A stretch of DNA of 30,949 nucleotides from Dunaliella salina. Lineage: Eukaryota; Chlorophyta; Chlorophyceae; Chlamydomonadales; Dunaliellaceae. Both the position numbers and the translations under genes were made by a program. The stretch covers positions 64,743-95,691 of the forward strand of contig MU070059.1 in assembly GCA_002284615.2 (NCBI GenBank), written 5' to 3'. The notes under the pieces were generated by a model. It ran no database searches and was not told the DNA's origin. It worked only from the letters and a program-made list of their open reading frames with translations. Positions 22,763 to 29,950 of the stretch are shown here, piece by piece (position 1 is the first letter of the stretch; every line of letters begins with the position of its first letter).

Positions 22763-23055
22763 TTCCATGCACACCAATCACTAACAAACTCATTTGCGAT
22801 CATTGAAGCACTTAATGTCAAAGAACCTAAACTGGTGGGACTGGCAAGCTTAAACCTCCTAGGCTTTCAATGTGATAAGAATATTAGACTCGGTGTGTCA
22901 GCTGCATCACAGGGAAGAAGCGAAGAGGAAGAAAATTCAGGGAAATGAATCACCCTCCCCCTATGCATTGTGGCAGGATTTGAAATGAAAAAACTGGCAA
23001 ACTCGGGAAGACTTACCAAGACAGCTGCAAATAGGGAAGCATAAAGGAGCATCAT
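10811..23055 (-). CDS. RGM/hemojuvelin-like GPI-anchored secreted protein (multi-exon)
   Basis: Exon model (high to low): 23055-23017, 22661-22602, 21762-21614, 21279-21162, 20018-19897, 17012-16901, 14717-14599, 13738-13567, 13128-13043, 12304-12203, possibly 12053-12041, 11886-11653, 10978-10811; about 490 aa. All introns are GT-AG, and codon phases agree at every junction from exon 3 to exon 10. Order: signal peptide (MMLLYASLFAAVL), Cys-rich region with N-glycosylation sequons, VCVAHNDPHIKRFD, a beta-rich D-type domain, GVCVEGC, ESCIFDIMASGD, hydrophobic C-terminus. RGM proteins have GDPH..F, an LCLRGC-like motif, a CVFDLLTTGD-like motif and a GPI signal in the same order, so I infer an RGM-C/vWD-like surface protein. 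Asp-Pro in the NDPH motif would be the autocleavage site. The N-terminal half does not clearly match the animal RGM N domain. Weak points: the junctions of exons 2-3, 10-11 and 11-12. Expression is untested. Confidence 0.75.
11230..11345 (-). repeat. Decayed duplicate of the last-exon acceptor region
   Basis: Plus 11,271-11,345 is a diverged copy of 10,971-11,035 (gct(t/c)gtagaagcctg(t/c)(a/g)cagat). On the minus strand the copied exon start reads ASTS and then TGA, so it cannot encode the GPI tail. It looks like a tandem duplication (offset about 300 bp) that has lost coding function. Confidence 0.55.
11653..11886 (-). CDS. RGM-like gene, exon 11: ESCIFDIMASGD motif
   Basis: After 'cctgttccag' the frame reads GHAILSHIGNVLSNTESWCK, then VTLAIAQARTACEGAGLEGD and FLESCIFDIMASGDKDTF. 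Animal RGM-C domains end with a C..K...A...C....(Q)ACVFDLLTTGD..F pattern, so the match is clear. Donor TGCGCAG|gtttat would give phase 1; read-through hits TAG three codons later, so translation could also stop there. A longer overlapping open frame on the same strand (11,578-12,084) runs through the intron and is a shadow. Confidence 0.75.
12041..12053 (-). CDS. Possible 13-nt microexon of the RGM-like gene
   Basis: Between 'catacaccacag' and 'gttaag' lies TGCTGCAGTACAG, which would encode CCST plus one base. It would convert phase 0 from exon 10 into the phase 1 that exon 11 needs. This is inferred only from phase bookkeeping and splice dinucleotides; a longer missed exon is equally possible. 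Confidence 0.25.
12203..12304 (-). CDS. RGM-like gene, exon 10: CVEGC motif
   Basis: 102 nt, phase 0 in and out: GSGVCVEGCLAEQTLDLSAL then LSGRRKLLSTTESE, donor GAG|gtgagg. GVCVEGCLAEQTLDL parallels the 'GLYLCLRGCPLNQQID' segment of vertebrate RGMs, which is one of the strongest arguments for that family over a generic vWD domain. Confidence 0.75.
13043..13128 (-). CDS. RGM-like gene, exon 9
   Basis: 86 nt after 'tttgtggctgcag': two bases complete Val, then ILDKFTMMNGTESSKDFF and SVRILTPYHE, donor GAG|gtgcgc in phase 0. The DFFSVRILTP strand matches the position of YLTFAVRMP in RGMs. One sequon (NGT). Confidence 0.7.
13230..13310 (-). repeat. tRNA-derived SINE-like sequence in intron
   Basis: Minus-strand 'tggcgtggtgg' (plus 13,293-13,303) matches the pol III A box, and 'gggtttgaatcc' (plus 13,242-13,253) matches the B box with one C-to-T change. 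They are about 39 nt apart, as in a tRNA. I cannot form a full cloverleaf, so a SINE head or tRNA pseudogene is likelier than a working tRNA. It lies in intron 8, same sense as the gene. Confidence 0.45.
13567..13738 (-). CDS. RGM-like gene, exon 8
   Basis: 172 nt after 'tatttgcttgcag': GATVGGASLITSVTITYKSS, NCSLFADNTTSLSIDGPTLD, then TSYTFRDPRVWTT and one base, donor ACAG|gtacgc in phase 1. Alternating beta-strand pattern with two sequons (NCS, NTT) and one Cys after the ITYKSSN strand, which is where RGMs have K-x-x-x-C. Confidence 0.75.
13980..14020. other. Perfect 15-bp inverted repeat, 11-nt loop
   Basis: Arms 13,980-13,994 and 14,006-14,020 (gggaggtctgctgtg / cacagcagacctccc) in intron 7 of the RGM-like gene. 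Confidence 0.85.
14599..14717 (-). CDS. RGM-like gene, exon 7: first strands of the D-like domain
   Basis: Two bases complete the Ile codon after NDPH, then 39 codons: KRFDNALGMETCNSTGTITL, LANDYLQITALAEPVPLTE, donor GAG|gtatgc in phase 0. In animal RGMs the matching part reads DPHLRTF...C...G.W.L..N.YL.V, so Cys, Gly, Asn-x-Tyr-Leu and the hydrophobic pattern line up. One sequon (NST). Confidence 0.75.
15035..15120. repeat. Short tandem repeat, about 33-bp unit, 2-3 copies
   Basis: 'tgtccaggcagctgttatctg' and 'acccaggcagctgtcatttg', then a weaker third copy 'gcccatgcagcag'. In intron 6. Confidence 0.5.
15738..16115. repeat. Degenerate CCTGCAT-rich repeat
   Basis: 'cctgcatc', 'cttgcctgc' and 'ccagcctgcctgca' recur irregularly over about 370 bp, giving biased frames on both strands. 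In intron 6; no unit length is clear. Confidence 0.45.
16790..16850 (-). pseudogene. Decayed duplicate of exon 6
   Basis: Minus-strand 'cacctgagagtggcatgaga' through 'gatccg|taagtgag' aligns at about 75% with the end of exon 6 ('ctcctgagggcggcatgaga' through 'gatccgcacagtgagta'). The intact reading is lost, although a donor-like 'gtaagtg' remains after Asp-Pro. It is a local exon duplication about 110 bp downstream of the real exon. Confidence 0.6.
16901..17012 (-). CDS. RGM-like gene, exon 6: Asn-Asp-Pro-His autocleavage motif
   Basis: 112 nt after 'ttgctgccccag': ECNVVEDWPFDPACAP ... GMRVCVAHNDPH plus one base, donor A|gtgagtaac. NDPH continues in exon 7 as IKRFD, which fits the (G)DPHxxTFD signature at the start of vWD and RGM-C domains. 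In RGMs the Asp-Pro bond is self-cleaved and the halves stay disulfide-linked. The usual Gly before Asp is Asn here. A decayed duplicate of this exon lies about 110 bp downstream in the intron. Confidence 0.75.
17957..18075. other. Long imperfect hairpin, about 50-bp stem (unit 1)
   Basis: Left arm 17,957-18,006 and right arm 18,025-18,075 pair at roughly 40 of 50 positions with an 18-nt loop. Both arms begin from 'ttgtccagcct'. Confidence 0.65.
18837..18955. other. Long imperfect hairpin, about 50-bp stem (unit 2)
   Basis: The same hairpin in the second tandem unit: left arm 18,837-18,888, right arm 18,906-18,955. Here both arms read 'tatcgtttg' where both arms of unit 1 read 'attgtc.g', so the pairing is kept although the bases changed. 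Confidence 0.65.
19897..20018 (-). CDS. RGM-like gene, exon 5
   Basis: 122 nt after 'ccaaaatacag': LQCPELFELYQKVVDGVCAN, one sequon (NAT), ends at EALKLVMDMVDN|gtaagtg in phase 0. Two cysteines. The preceding intron (20,019-21,161) carries a TIR element and a fold-back. Confidence 0.75.
20214..20888 (-). mobile_element. Non-autonomous TIR transposon, copy A (675 bp)
   Basis: Starts 'cagagggggg cgacg' and ends 'cgccccc ctctg' (TIRs of about 14-18 bp). It is flanked by 9-bp near-identical repeats (atagaattc 20,205-20,213; acagaattc 20,889-20,897). The reverse complement aligns along its length with 24,462-25,125; landmarks include 'ggaaatggctgaaat', 'tggcacccc ctgtg', 'gatcac..cagatcacc' and 'ggcccacagctcca'. 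It has no transposase. A 9-bp duplication fits Mutator-like elements best; hAT (8 bp) is an alternative because the TIR begins CAGAG. It sits in intron 4 of the RGM-like gene. Confidence 0.8.
20271..20357. other. Perfect 26-bp inverted repeat inside copy A
   Basis: Arms 20,271-20,296 and 20,332-20,357 are exact reverse complements separated by 35 nt. Copy B has the corresponding imperfect stem (24,970-24,991 with 25,045-25,066), so the hairpin is part of the element. Confidence 0.9.
20892..21018. repeat. Fold-back element next to copy A
   Basis: Left arm about 20,892-20,940 (gaattctca...agccatgttttggcagctgc...gcttgag) pairs with right arm about 20,964-21,018 (ctcaagc...gcagctggcaaaatggct...gagaattttc), with a loop near 20,941-20,963. 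It could be a small MITE or a hairpin-RNA source. Confidence 0.6.
21162..21279 (-). CDS. RGM-like gene, exon 4 (Cys-rich)
   Basis: 118 nt: GQACGTCIQSAVQFDNSTDT ... EALKSCC plus one base, donor TGTG|gtaagtc. Contains a CxxC pair, a CC pair and one sequon (NST). It ends in phase 1 and is completed exactly by the two leading bases of exon 5. Confidence 0.75.
21614..21762 (-). CDS. RGM-like gene, exon 3 (Cys-rich)
   Basis: Enters after 'ttgccgcaacag' and runs 49 full codons with LQCCTSTECLER and LECLGALAELNLESGT, then donor ACT|gtaggt in phase 0. Four cysteines and hydrophilic composition suit an extracellular domain. The next exon starts in phase 0, as required. Confidence 0.6.
22345..22430. 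repeat. Dispersed repeat shared with 180-258
   Basis: Both places read 'agcgtgctttcaggaaagaccc', continue with 'cagggctgag/cagcgctgaa', then 'agtga' and '(c)gt(g)agctaa', in the same orientation. This copy is in intron 2 of the RGM-like gene. Confidence 0.65.
22602..22661 (-). CDS. RGM-like gene, exon 2
   Basis: Twenty codons after 'ttgtggttgcag': VVGHAQNETVISDSDCNSLE. Contains the signal-peptide end, one sequon (NET) and one Cys. With donor GAG|gtgggt it ends in phase 0, but exon 3 appears to need phase 1. A donor 4 bp further (GAGGTGG|gtgctg; exon to 22,598) would fix the phase, or a short exon is missing. Confidence 0.6.
22685..22760. repeat. (GT)n microsatellite, 76 bp, in intron 1
   Basis: Perfect GT run between exons 1 and 2 of the RGM-like gene, 24 bp upstream of the exon 2 acceptor on the minus strand, where it reads as an AC run. 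Confidence 0.97.
23017..23055 (-). CDS. RGM-like gene, exon 1: signal peptide
   Basis: Thirteen codons, MMLLYASLFAAVL, end at a good donor (TTG|gtaagtc) in phase 0. With exon 2 they form a typical secretory signal with a small-residue end (VVGHAQ). An in-frame upstream ATG at 23,091 would add 12 residues (MLLLSFGAGQPN). I prefer 23,055 because the hydrophobic core then starts at once, and because 'tttggtgcag' just upstream could be the acceptor of a 5' UTR intron. Confidence 0.65.
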
Positions 23056-23236
23056 ATTGGGTTGTCCTGCACCAAACGAAAGTAGAAGCATTTTGCTAAA
23101 ACCCTGCACGTTTGAATGGTGCATGTACTCGCGCTTGTTTGTTTCTGTACCAATATGTTCTTTTCTGCTTCTGTGCCAGTATGTGCTTGTACACGCGTTC
23201 ATGAACATGCATACAAAGATGCCCATGAGCGCAAGG

Positions 23237-23238
<2 letters not shown>

Positions 23239-23287
<49 letters not shown>
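23239..23287. repeat. (GT)n microsatellite upstream of the RGM-like gene
   Basis: Perfect GT run about 180 bp upstream of the start codon. From 23,290 to 24,450 there is no clear gene; 23,480-23,960 is GC-richer than its surroundings and could be the gene's promoter or 5' UTR, but no specific motif supports this. Confidence 0.95.
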
Positions 23288-23288
<1 letters not shown>

Positions 23289-24461
23289 ACGCACGCTTTT
23301 GCGTGTGCTTGTGTGGGCTTGTCCATGCTGCATGCAATTAAACCACCATCCTTCCATTGCACAGAACCAGAAGTTGCATTTGAATAGATTTGGCATGCTA
23401 AGGTCGTTCCTGGCCTAGTGGGCTGTTGTGTGACTGGCAAATCTGAGTTTGTAGCTGAAGGAAGGTGGTCATGACCACCATTTTGATCAAATTTCTGGAA
23501 AAACAACCCCCCCAAGGCCCCCACCCTCCCCTCACCAAGCAAAAAAAACCCTTTAAAAACAGGCCTGAACCGTGTATGTGACGAAGAGTTGGGAGAGTGC
23601 GCGCAGGTGTGCGCACACTGTGGTGAGGAGGAAACATGTTTTCCCTGTACAGGTGCAGAGCAGCTGAGCCCTTCCAGCAAGCGAGCAGCAGTGAGCAGAA
23701 TATCTTCCTCCTACAGCACGCTTACACCCGAATAAGGTCCCTCACCTGGTGCTTAAGGCTTCAAAGCGGTGCAGCAGCCCAAGTCCCTTGTTCCAGGGAC
23801 ACACAAGGCGATGTCCACGGTGCAGCGGACCAGGCGCAGCCTTTCACCTGCACAAACACATCGTTGACGGGACAGCATAATTCAAGTGCGCGTTCCTGGA
23901 TGGCAGCGGACAGCGAGGGCTGTCGGGACACAGCAGGAAACAAACAAACAGCTTCGCTGGTTGTGCACGCGTACCTACCAATTATTGATAGTTGGAGAAA
24001 TAATATAAGAAGAGTTCATACACGCGGATCCTGGGTTTTTAAAGAAGTGATGATTTTGAGTGATGGATTTTCGTCGATGATGCAACTGTGCGTCGTTCAA
24101 AAATTTATAAATTAAAATTTGCAGGTAGATATCCTGACACGCTTCTCTTTGCCTGCGGGCAGAACCAAGGGTCCTTGAGCATGCAGGCATGGCTGCATGG
24201 CCACGTGAGGAGTTGAGTGGGTTGCAATGAATGATGCATGCCTGTGCTGTGAGGATGCTCACACTCCTGTGCGTGAGCAACAGCAGGACCCGTCCAAATT
24301 TGAAATGACCTAAAGGTAGCTACGCAGGTGCATACACTGAAGAACTCTTCTTGTTCTTCAAGGCTTCAGCCTCTTTTGGTATGATATGGGCGATCACAAT
24401 GCAATGAACAATTGGCCTAGGACCAGGTAAAGAGGTCAGTGGCGGAAAAAGGGAAGAGTGT

Positions 24462-25125
24462 CAGAGGTGGTCGACGGGCCCAAATCGCTAAAAATGTTCT
24501 TTCCCGCCAATATTTTCCAAATCTGGCCATGTTAACCATTATAATTTATAAAAATATTACATTTACCAAAAAATGAAAAAAATCGGAGAACCCCAGATCA
24601 CTCTTCTGGCCTCAGATCACCCTAAAATGGCCCACAGCTCCACCCTGGGACCATTTTTCACTCCCAAAATTTTATATTTATAACTCTTATATAAGGTGCT
24701 AACATCCTGCATATTCAAAAATAGGAGGAAAAAAAGTCAAAAATTGACCTTTTTGGCACCCCCTGTGCTGCCATTTCTCTAAGGGAAATGGCTGAAATTC
24801 TGTATCTCACCAACCACTGGGTCTTTTCACTCCATTTTTTTTGCAATGATATTTTTTTGTTACAAGGACTCCAAATCACCAAAAATCACCCAATTTGGTG
24901 CAGTAGGTGGTCAGATATGGAGATATGGTGCCAAAAACTAGGGTTCACGCCGCGGCTGATTAGGCACGTGCCCCAAAATTGGCCGTACTTAAGCTAAGGT
25001 GCATTGGATAGCTCATGAGCAGGGCTACAATTAGGAGGTCAGCATAAATACGGCCAACTTTGGGGCCTATGCTCAATGAACATTTCAAAAACACCCCTTT
25101 CTGGGGCCCTCGTCGACCACCTCTG
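24462..25125 (+). mobile_element. Non-autonomous TIR transposon, copy B (664 bp)
   Basis: Begins CAGAGGTGGTCGAC and ends GTCGACCACCTCTG, a perfect 14-bp TIR. The flanks are identical 9-mers gaagagtgt (24,453-24,461 and 25,126-25,134). It aligns in reverse orientation with copy A. A subterminal stem (24,970-24,991 with 25,045-25,066, 2 mismatches in 22) is retained. It has no coding capacity. The right end abuts the first recognisable base of the Dualen-like fragment. Confidence 0.88.
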
Positions 25126-26450
25126 GAAGAGTGTGCTGCCAATTTGTAAACACATGTTATGCTATGCGGAAGCACATGCACTCAAAACACAGACTTGAAA
25201 AGGCCAACGCCAACACAGGGTACGACTCTTCCTACCAAAGTTTACTTCCCCACATCCACAAAAATATCAGCAATGCCTTCTGGACCATGTCAACACTCTC
25301 TTCCAAAATGAGGCAAAACATTTTTAAATACCGTACAGGTACCCTCTTCAATCAAAAACACGTGGTGCGCTTCAAAATTTCCACCATCCCACATTGCCCC
25401 CTCTGTGGGGAACTTGACAGTGCCCTTCACATCTTATCAGGATGCAAAAATTCAACCATGTCTGGCATTGTAACTGAGCGACACAATATTGCCAGCAGAA
25501 TCCTCCTAAAAGTCATCAGCAAAGGCCCTCTTGGGGCAGGTATTGCCTCCATGGACATTGGCAGAGCAGACCGCCTTGCCTTGCAAAACTTACAGATCCC
25601 AGAACATGCTACTACTAGGACCCTTCCCAAATATATTTTCCCGTGCCGCTTCCCTGATAAGGTTAGGCTCACTTCCAGCCGGCCTGATGCTCTATTAGTT
25701 GTTCCTCTGAAAAGGGAGCCGAGGTTGAATCCTTGTTATGAATTGAGAAGTACAGGGGGGCGCGGGGGGAACAGGGAGGACTCAGCGCCAGCCACAGGCA
25801 CTCCACCCGCACTCAAGGCTCGTGACCCCAGTCAGCTCCACCCAGATCAGAGACACATCCACCTTGTAGAAGTCAAATACTGTGGGGACACCCGGCCCAA
25901 CAGCCAGCTTGAAGCCTCCAAGCAGCAGCACCGTGTCCTTTGTCATCTTTCTAGGGCCTCAGCTCAACTCACCCTCCAAACTATCCTGCTAGGTGTGGGA
26001 GGAGCCATCTACACCCCGCAACTTTGGAGCCTCTTAAGGAGCTTGGTCTTGACACTTTCAAGGCCACTAAACTTGCTCGGAAGCTTCATGCCCATTCTGC
26101 CTTGTATGCTTACAAACTTGCCAGCACCAGACGCGATCTTGAGAAAGACTTTTTCAACTCTCAACAAGGTCAGGCGCGGGATACTGCTAGTGACCCACCT
26201 GATCCCCACTGACTTCTTTCTTCTGCTTTCTCTTGGTGAAGAGGATACATGGTACCTTGTCCCTAGGTATCCCCTTTCCTTACTTGATGTGGGGAGTGTT
26301 TTCACTGCCTGCGTAGTTTTTCTTTTCTTTATGCTATGCATAGCAATGAAGTGCGTACAAACAACAAAGTGCTCTACAGGATTACGAGATGCAAGGTTTC
26401 ATTGACATGTTTTGGAAACTTTAATAATAAAGTAATTTTCTCGACTCCCT
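25126..26450 (+). mobile_element. Dualen-like non-LTR retrotransposon, 3' fragment (copy 1)
   Basis: A frame from 25,131 gives MRKHMHSKHRLEKAN, a C-x2-C-x7-H-x4-C knuckle (CPLCGELDSALHILSGC, about 25,396-25,446), then SRPDALLVVPLK (about 25,677) and HLVEVKYCGDTRP (about 25,860). RPD...ExK after a CCHC finger is the layout of restriction-like endonucleases of early non-LTR clades. Near 26,015 the frame shifts: the C-terminal helical part (EPLKELGLDTFKATKLARKL) continues in another frame and ends at 26,212; the 424-codon original frame beyond that point is out of register. A possible poly(A) signal (aataaa) is at about 26,426. The RT and N-terminal parts are missing (5' truncated). Confidence 0.75.
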
Positions 26451-28200
26451 GCAGCTGAGTTAAGCCGTTTGCACTGCACAGCAGTGACTGCAGTTGGCGA
26501 TCGGTTCCCTATCTGCAAACACCGGCTATGAAGATTTCAAGGAGTACAACCTTTTTCTCAGCCCGCAGGCTTCTTCTTTTCCCAAATTCAATTTGGGTCA
26601 TGAAATCAAGTGCCAGAAGCTTGGGTGTCAACATTTTCCTTGAGCAAAAAGCACGTGTATTTGCTCATGCTGCGTGAAGTTTAAACATAAACAAGATAGA
26701 AAAGATAGACTTCACGCCCAATCCTGGTCACGCTCATGCAGGAAAGGCCACCCGTCCTGAAAGGCAGGGCCCTACACACGCAGGCCAAGCAAAGATCCAG
26801 CACAAAAGTCTACTATTTTTTTTATTGAAATTGCACATGGTTCACAAGCTAAGACTTTTTGACTCGATACCTCGACCAGGAAGTCCCTAGAAGCGTGGGG
26901 ACTGAGGGTCTGCAATTTCATTCATCAAGTAAATTTACTTGAAAGTTTAAACTTTGTCTCCCTGTGCGCTTCTGGACACAGAAGTAATCCTAGAATAGAG
27001 CCCTCGTGGTGGGAGGCGGGAGATTCCAAGTGTTTGCACCCTGTTGACCCCCTCCCTTACTTAACGCATGAGGTCAGTGCTGCTGGAAAAGCTCTTCCAT
27101 CCTCAATTTATAGCTCTCCACATTGAATGTGAGAGAGCATAACCCCAGGAGTGCTGGATATCCAGAGGCAGGCATGCAGTCGACTGGGCTTCAACACAAA
27201 TTGCAGGAGAAACTTTATCAAATAACATTGTGCATTCCTGCAAAGATCAGCACCAAAGCATTTGCAGATCCGGCAGATGCACTGCAAACTGGAGAGGTGA
27301 AGAGCTCAGGATGAGCTGTGCACCCTTCATTTTTGCACGTAAAGCTTCCTTTTGATGAGCTTCCAGACCTGAGAATATAATTTTAAGTGAGCATTTACTT
27401 TCATCAATCAGAATGAGGTGGAAAGGTGGCGGAGAGTCTGCAGGAGCCTAACACGTTTTGTCTGAGGATTGCTCTAACCCCATGCTTGAGTTCATACCTC
27501 AAGTTGCTGACACTACGGTCTTTTCCCACTTCACACTAGCTGTTGCCTATCAGGGAGAGCTGCACTTTTTCTTTCTTGTCTGTCAGGCTGAAAAAGTGAC
27601 GCAGCCAGAACAGTGTCTTAACATCATAACTTGAAAGTTGGGCAATTGATATTTATACTTGTGATTTTGCAGCTTGGGCTGTATTTAGAGGTGAAAGAAT
27701 TGGCGTTGTTGTGGCACAACAACTGGCTGGCTAGCTGGGGCACCTAGCTTCAGTGGATAGACTTGCTGGATACTGCCTCGTAGAGAGCCGGCGCGACTCT
27801 TGATGCTCAAGCTTGATGCACACTTTTCTGCTCTTAGGATGTGGCTTTGCGCTGTGCGTACTGAGGCAAATAAAACACACTTAATTGGTGGTGGTGCTGC
27901 TGCTCTCCTCCTCCTCAGGCTGTATGGCTTCAGCCTGATTTATTGGTGCTGCTTAATTCCTTACAAGTGCTTGCTACTAAATGCTAACATGGGAAAGCAG
28001 AGTCTCTTCCATAATAGCCCAACCGGCTCGAGGCTTCACAATGTTAATATCCTGAAGGGAAATGGTTCCACAGAAGCAGTCAAAGGATTGCAGAAAAAAC
28101 ACTTCCCTCCCTTTTATAGCACATGGAGGAAAATTTGCACTTTTGCATCATGACAAACACAACCTTTTTCAAAGTCTGCAACCAACACAAAAAAATTACA
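26450..28200. other. Mostly featureless interval
   Basis: No repeat unit or recognisable gene. Plus-strand frame 27,800-28,153 (117 codons) has no motif and biased composition. A weak minus-strand exon candidate is listed separately. A minus-strand 'aataaa' followed by an A run (plus about 26,815-26,827) could be a 3' end. Confidence 0.4.
27103..27237 (-). CDS. Weak candidate terminal exon, unrecognised
   Basis: After 'gctgatctttgcag' the minus strand reads ECTMLFDKVSPAICVEAQST and ends HSMWRAIN then TGA (44 codons). A second frame is also open nearly as far, so the support is only an acceptor and an open frame. No family is recognised. If real, the gene would come from the right. Confidence 0.18.
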   Translation of the reverse strand, partial: ECTMLFDKVSPAICVEAQSTACLPLDIQHSWGYALSHSMWRAIN

Positions 28201-28253
28201 CCTAACATACAACCATACCTGCAACCCCTACAACCAAGATCCCAGACTGGTGA

Positions 28254-29950
28254 CGCACTGATGGCTGTGTCATAAACTCCGACAACAGGAATACGCAGCA
28301 GGCAGGTGCATCTCTTTTCGTCCCGGAAGACATCAACGCCTCTGCAACTATCACTGCACAGTAAATCCTAAGGGCCACGGACCTGCTTGAATAATTTAAC
28401 AGAGCAGAGCTTGCTGCAATTCTGGTGGCTCTACAGCAAGGGCGCACCTCAATGGCGACTGACAGTTCTTCAGTACTAATTAAAAACCAGGTCCTCAAGC
28501 CCATGGACATGTCCACGCACTTACATGCACCATTACTCAAAGGAATAATAACTTGCATCAATGCTTCAGAGGGCCCTGTACACTTCTGCAAAGTAAAATC
28601 ACACAGTGGCATCCTTGGTTATGAAAGCGCAGATGCTCTTGCACTCCAAGCAGCTATGTTGCCCTATGAAGCTGATACCCCACTCAATCAGGCAGAAACT
28701 CCTTTCTTCCATCTCTACTGGCTTGCTGCACGTATCACAACGCACAACTCTCATACAGAATACTAACCCCTTTGAAACTTCCAAGACAAACTAAAACAAA
28801 TAATGCATGAAAAGCACAAATTGGGGACAGCAAACCTTAGCACTGACAGCTATGGAAATTGGCAGAACCTGCTCAGGATGTCCAACACTTACCCCACTGC
28901 TAATTCCAAAACCGGTAATGCTTTCTGGCATATGAAAGCTGTGACCCTCAAAGAACAGATCAATGTCCTCCTAGGCGGGAACCTGGTGTGGTTCATTTGA
29001 ATCACATCCCCAAAAGGGACGTGGTGGTCGTGGGTTTGATTCTATAGGGTTATAAGCTTATCCTTAAGGCGGGCCTTTCTGGGTGCTAAGGCCGTTCCCC
29101 TGTGATGCTCGGGGGCTAGTCCCGCTTGCGTAGCTTTTCCTTTTCCATCATTCCTTGAGTATCGAACACGTTATACAATGGCAAGCATACCAGACTCTTC
29201 AATAACCACCTTGGGCCCGCTCTCTGCCCTCTAAGTGGTGCACCTGGTAGCACCTCCCATATCCTCCTCAGATGCATGCACCCACAGTTAAATAGAATGA
29301 GCACCGACACCAAGCACTCAGCATCTGTGGTCAAGTACTCAGCAAAGGAAACTATGGACCTTACATTGCCACAATGGATGCATGCAATGCAGAAAGGTTA
29401 TACTTCCTGGAGATAGAAATGCCTGATAATGTCCGACAAAACATTCTATACTGGCTTTTTCCATCCGGACAACTACCAAATACACAACTCAGTTGCCCTG
29501 ATGGCATTATTGTTCTGCCCCTTAAAGGCAGAGACTCCACACATCACCCGCAAAATATGAGTCCCAGAGACAGAGATATGCATGTCATTGAGTTAAAAGT
29601 TTGCTCTGATACCAAACCTGAACAAACTCTCCTCACTGCACAGAATCAACAAATGCACCGAACCTGAACAAACTCTCCTCACTGCACAAAACCAACACAA
29701 ATACACCATCGAGAGCCTACGCACCAAAATTCTTCGGGGCAGACACTACAATAACAGAGTCACATTACATATCATGCTAAATGGAGTGGCTGGAACTATC
29801 TTCAACCCGTACACAATGGATCGATCCCCTTTGCAAACTAGGCCAAACAAAAGACAAAGCCCGCAAAGGTGAAAGCAAACTTCCACTATCATGCTGTCAA
29901 GGCCTTGACAAAAATAAACAGCACCAAACATGCCATTCAATTGAGCAACC
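28254..29950 (+). mobile_element. Dualen-like non-LTR retrotransposon, degenerate copy 2 (RNase H to RLE)
   Basis: RNase H residues appear in order: TDGC (28,257), RAELAAILVALQQG (28,401), MATDSS (about 28,452), KVKSHSGILGYESADALA (about 28,590). Stops and an indel pair lie between the first two, and the usual Asn of 'GNE' is Tyr. Then MHEKHKLGTANLSTDSYGNW parallels copy 1. After an insertion (28,968-29,155) come a damaged finger (CPLS in place of CPLC, then SHILLRC), CPDGIIVLPLK (about 29,500) and MHVIELKVCSDTKPEQ (about 29,579), the same RPD...ExK nuclease as copy 1. The C-terminus is split by frameshifts near 29,810 and 29,865. It is clearly inactive. Copies 1 and 2 are diverged relatives, not duplicates. 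Confidence 0.72.
28968..29155 (+). mobile_element. SINE-like insertion inside copy 2
   Basis: Copy 1 and the 8,405-8,760 fragment both run without a break from '(c)aatgtc/catt' to 'aaatac/tatc', whereas copy 2 carries about 185 extra bases. The extra piece contains 'gggtttgattc', similar to a pol III B box, and ends in a pyrimidine-rich stretch. Its exact ends and target duplication are not clear. Confidence 0.45.

Noticed and set aside
23636..24115. 159-codon plus-strand frame
   Set aside because: No recognised motif, opposite strand is also open, and the region is GC-rich sequence just upstream of the RGM-like gene. Could be 5' UTR or promoter.
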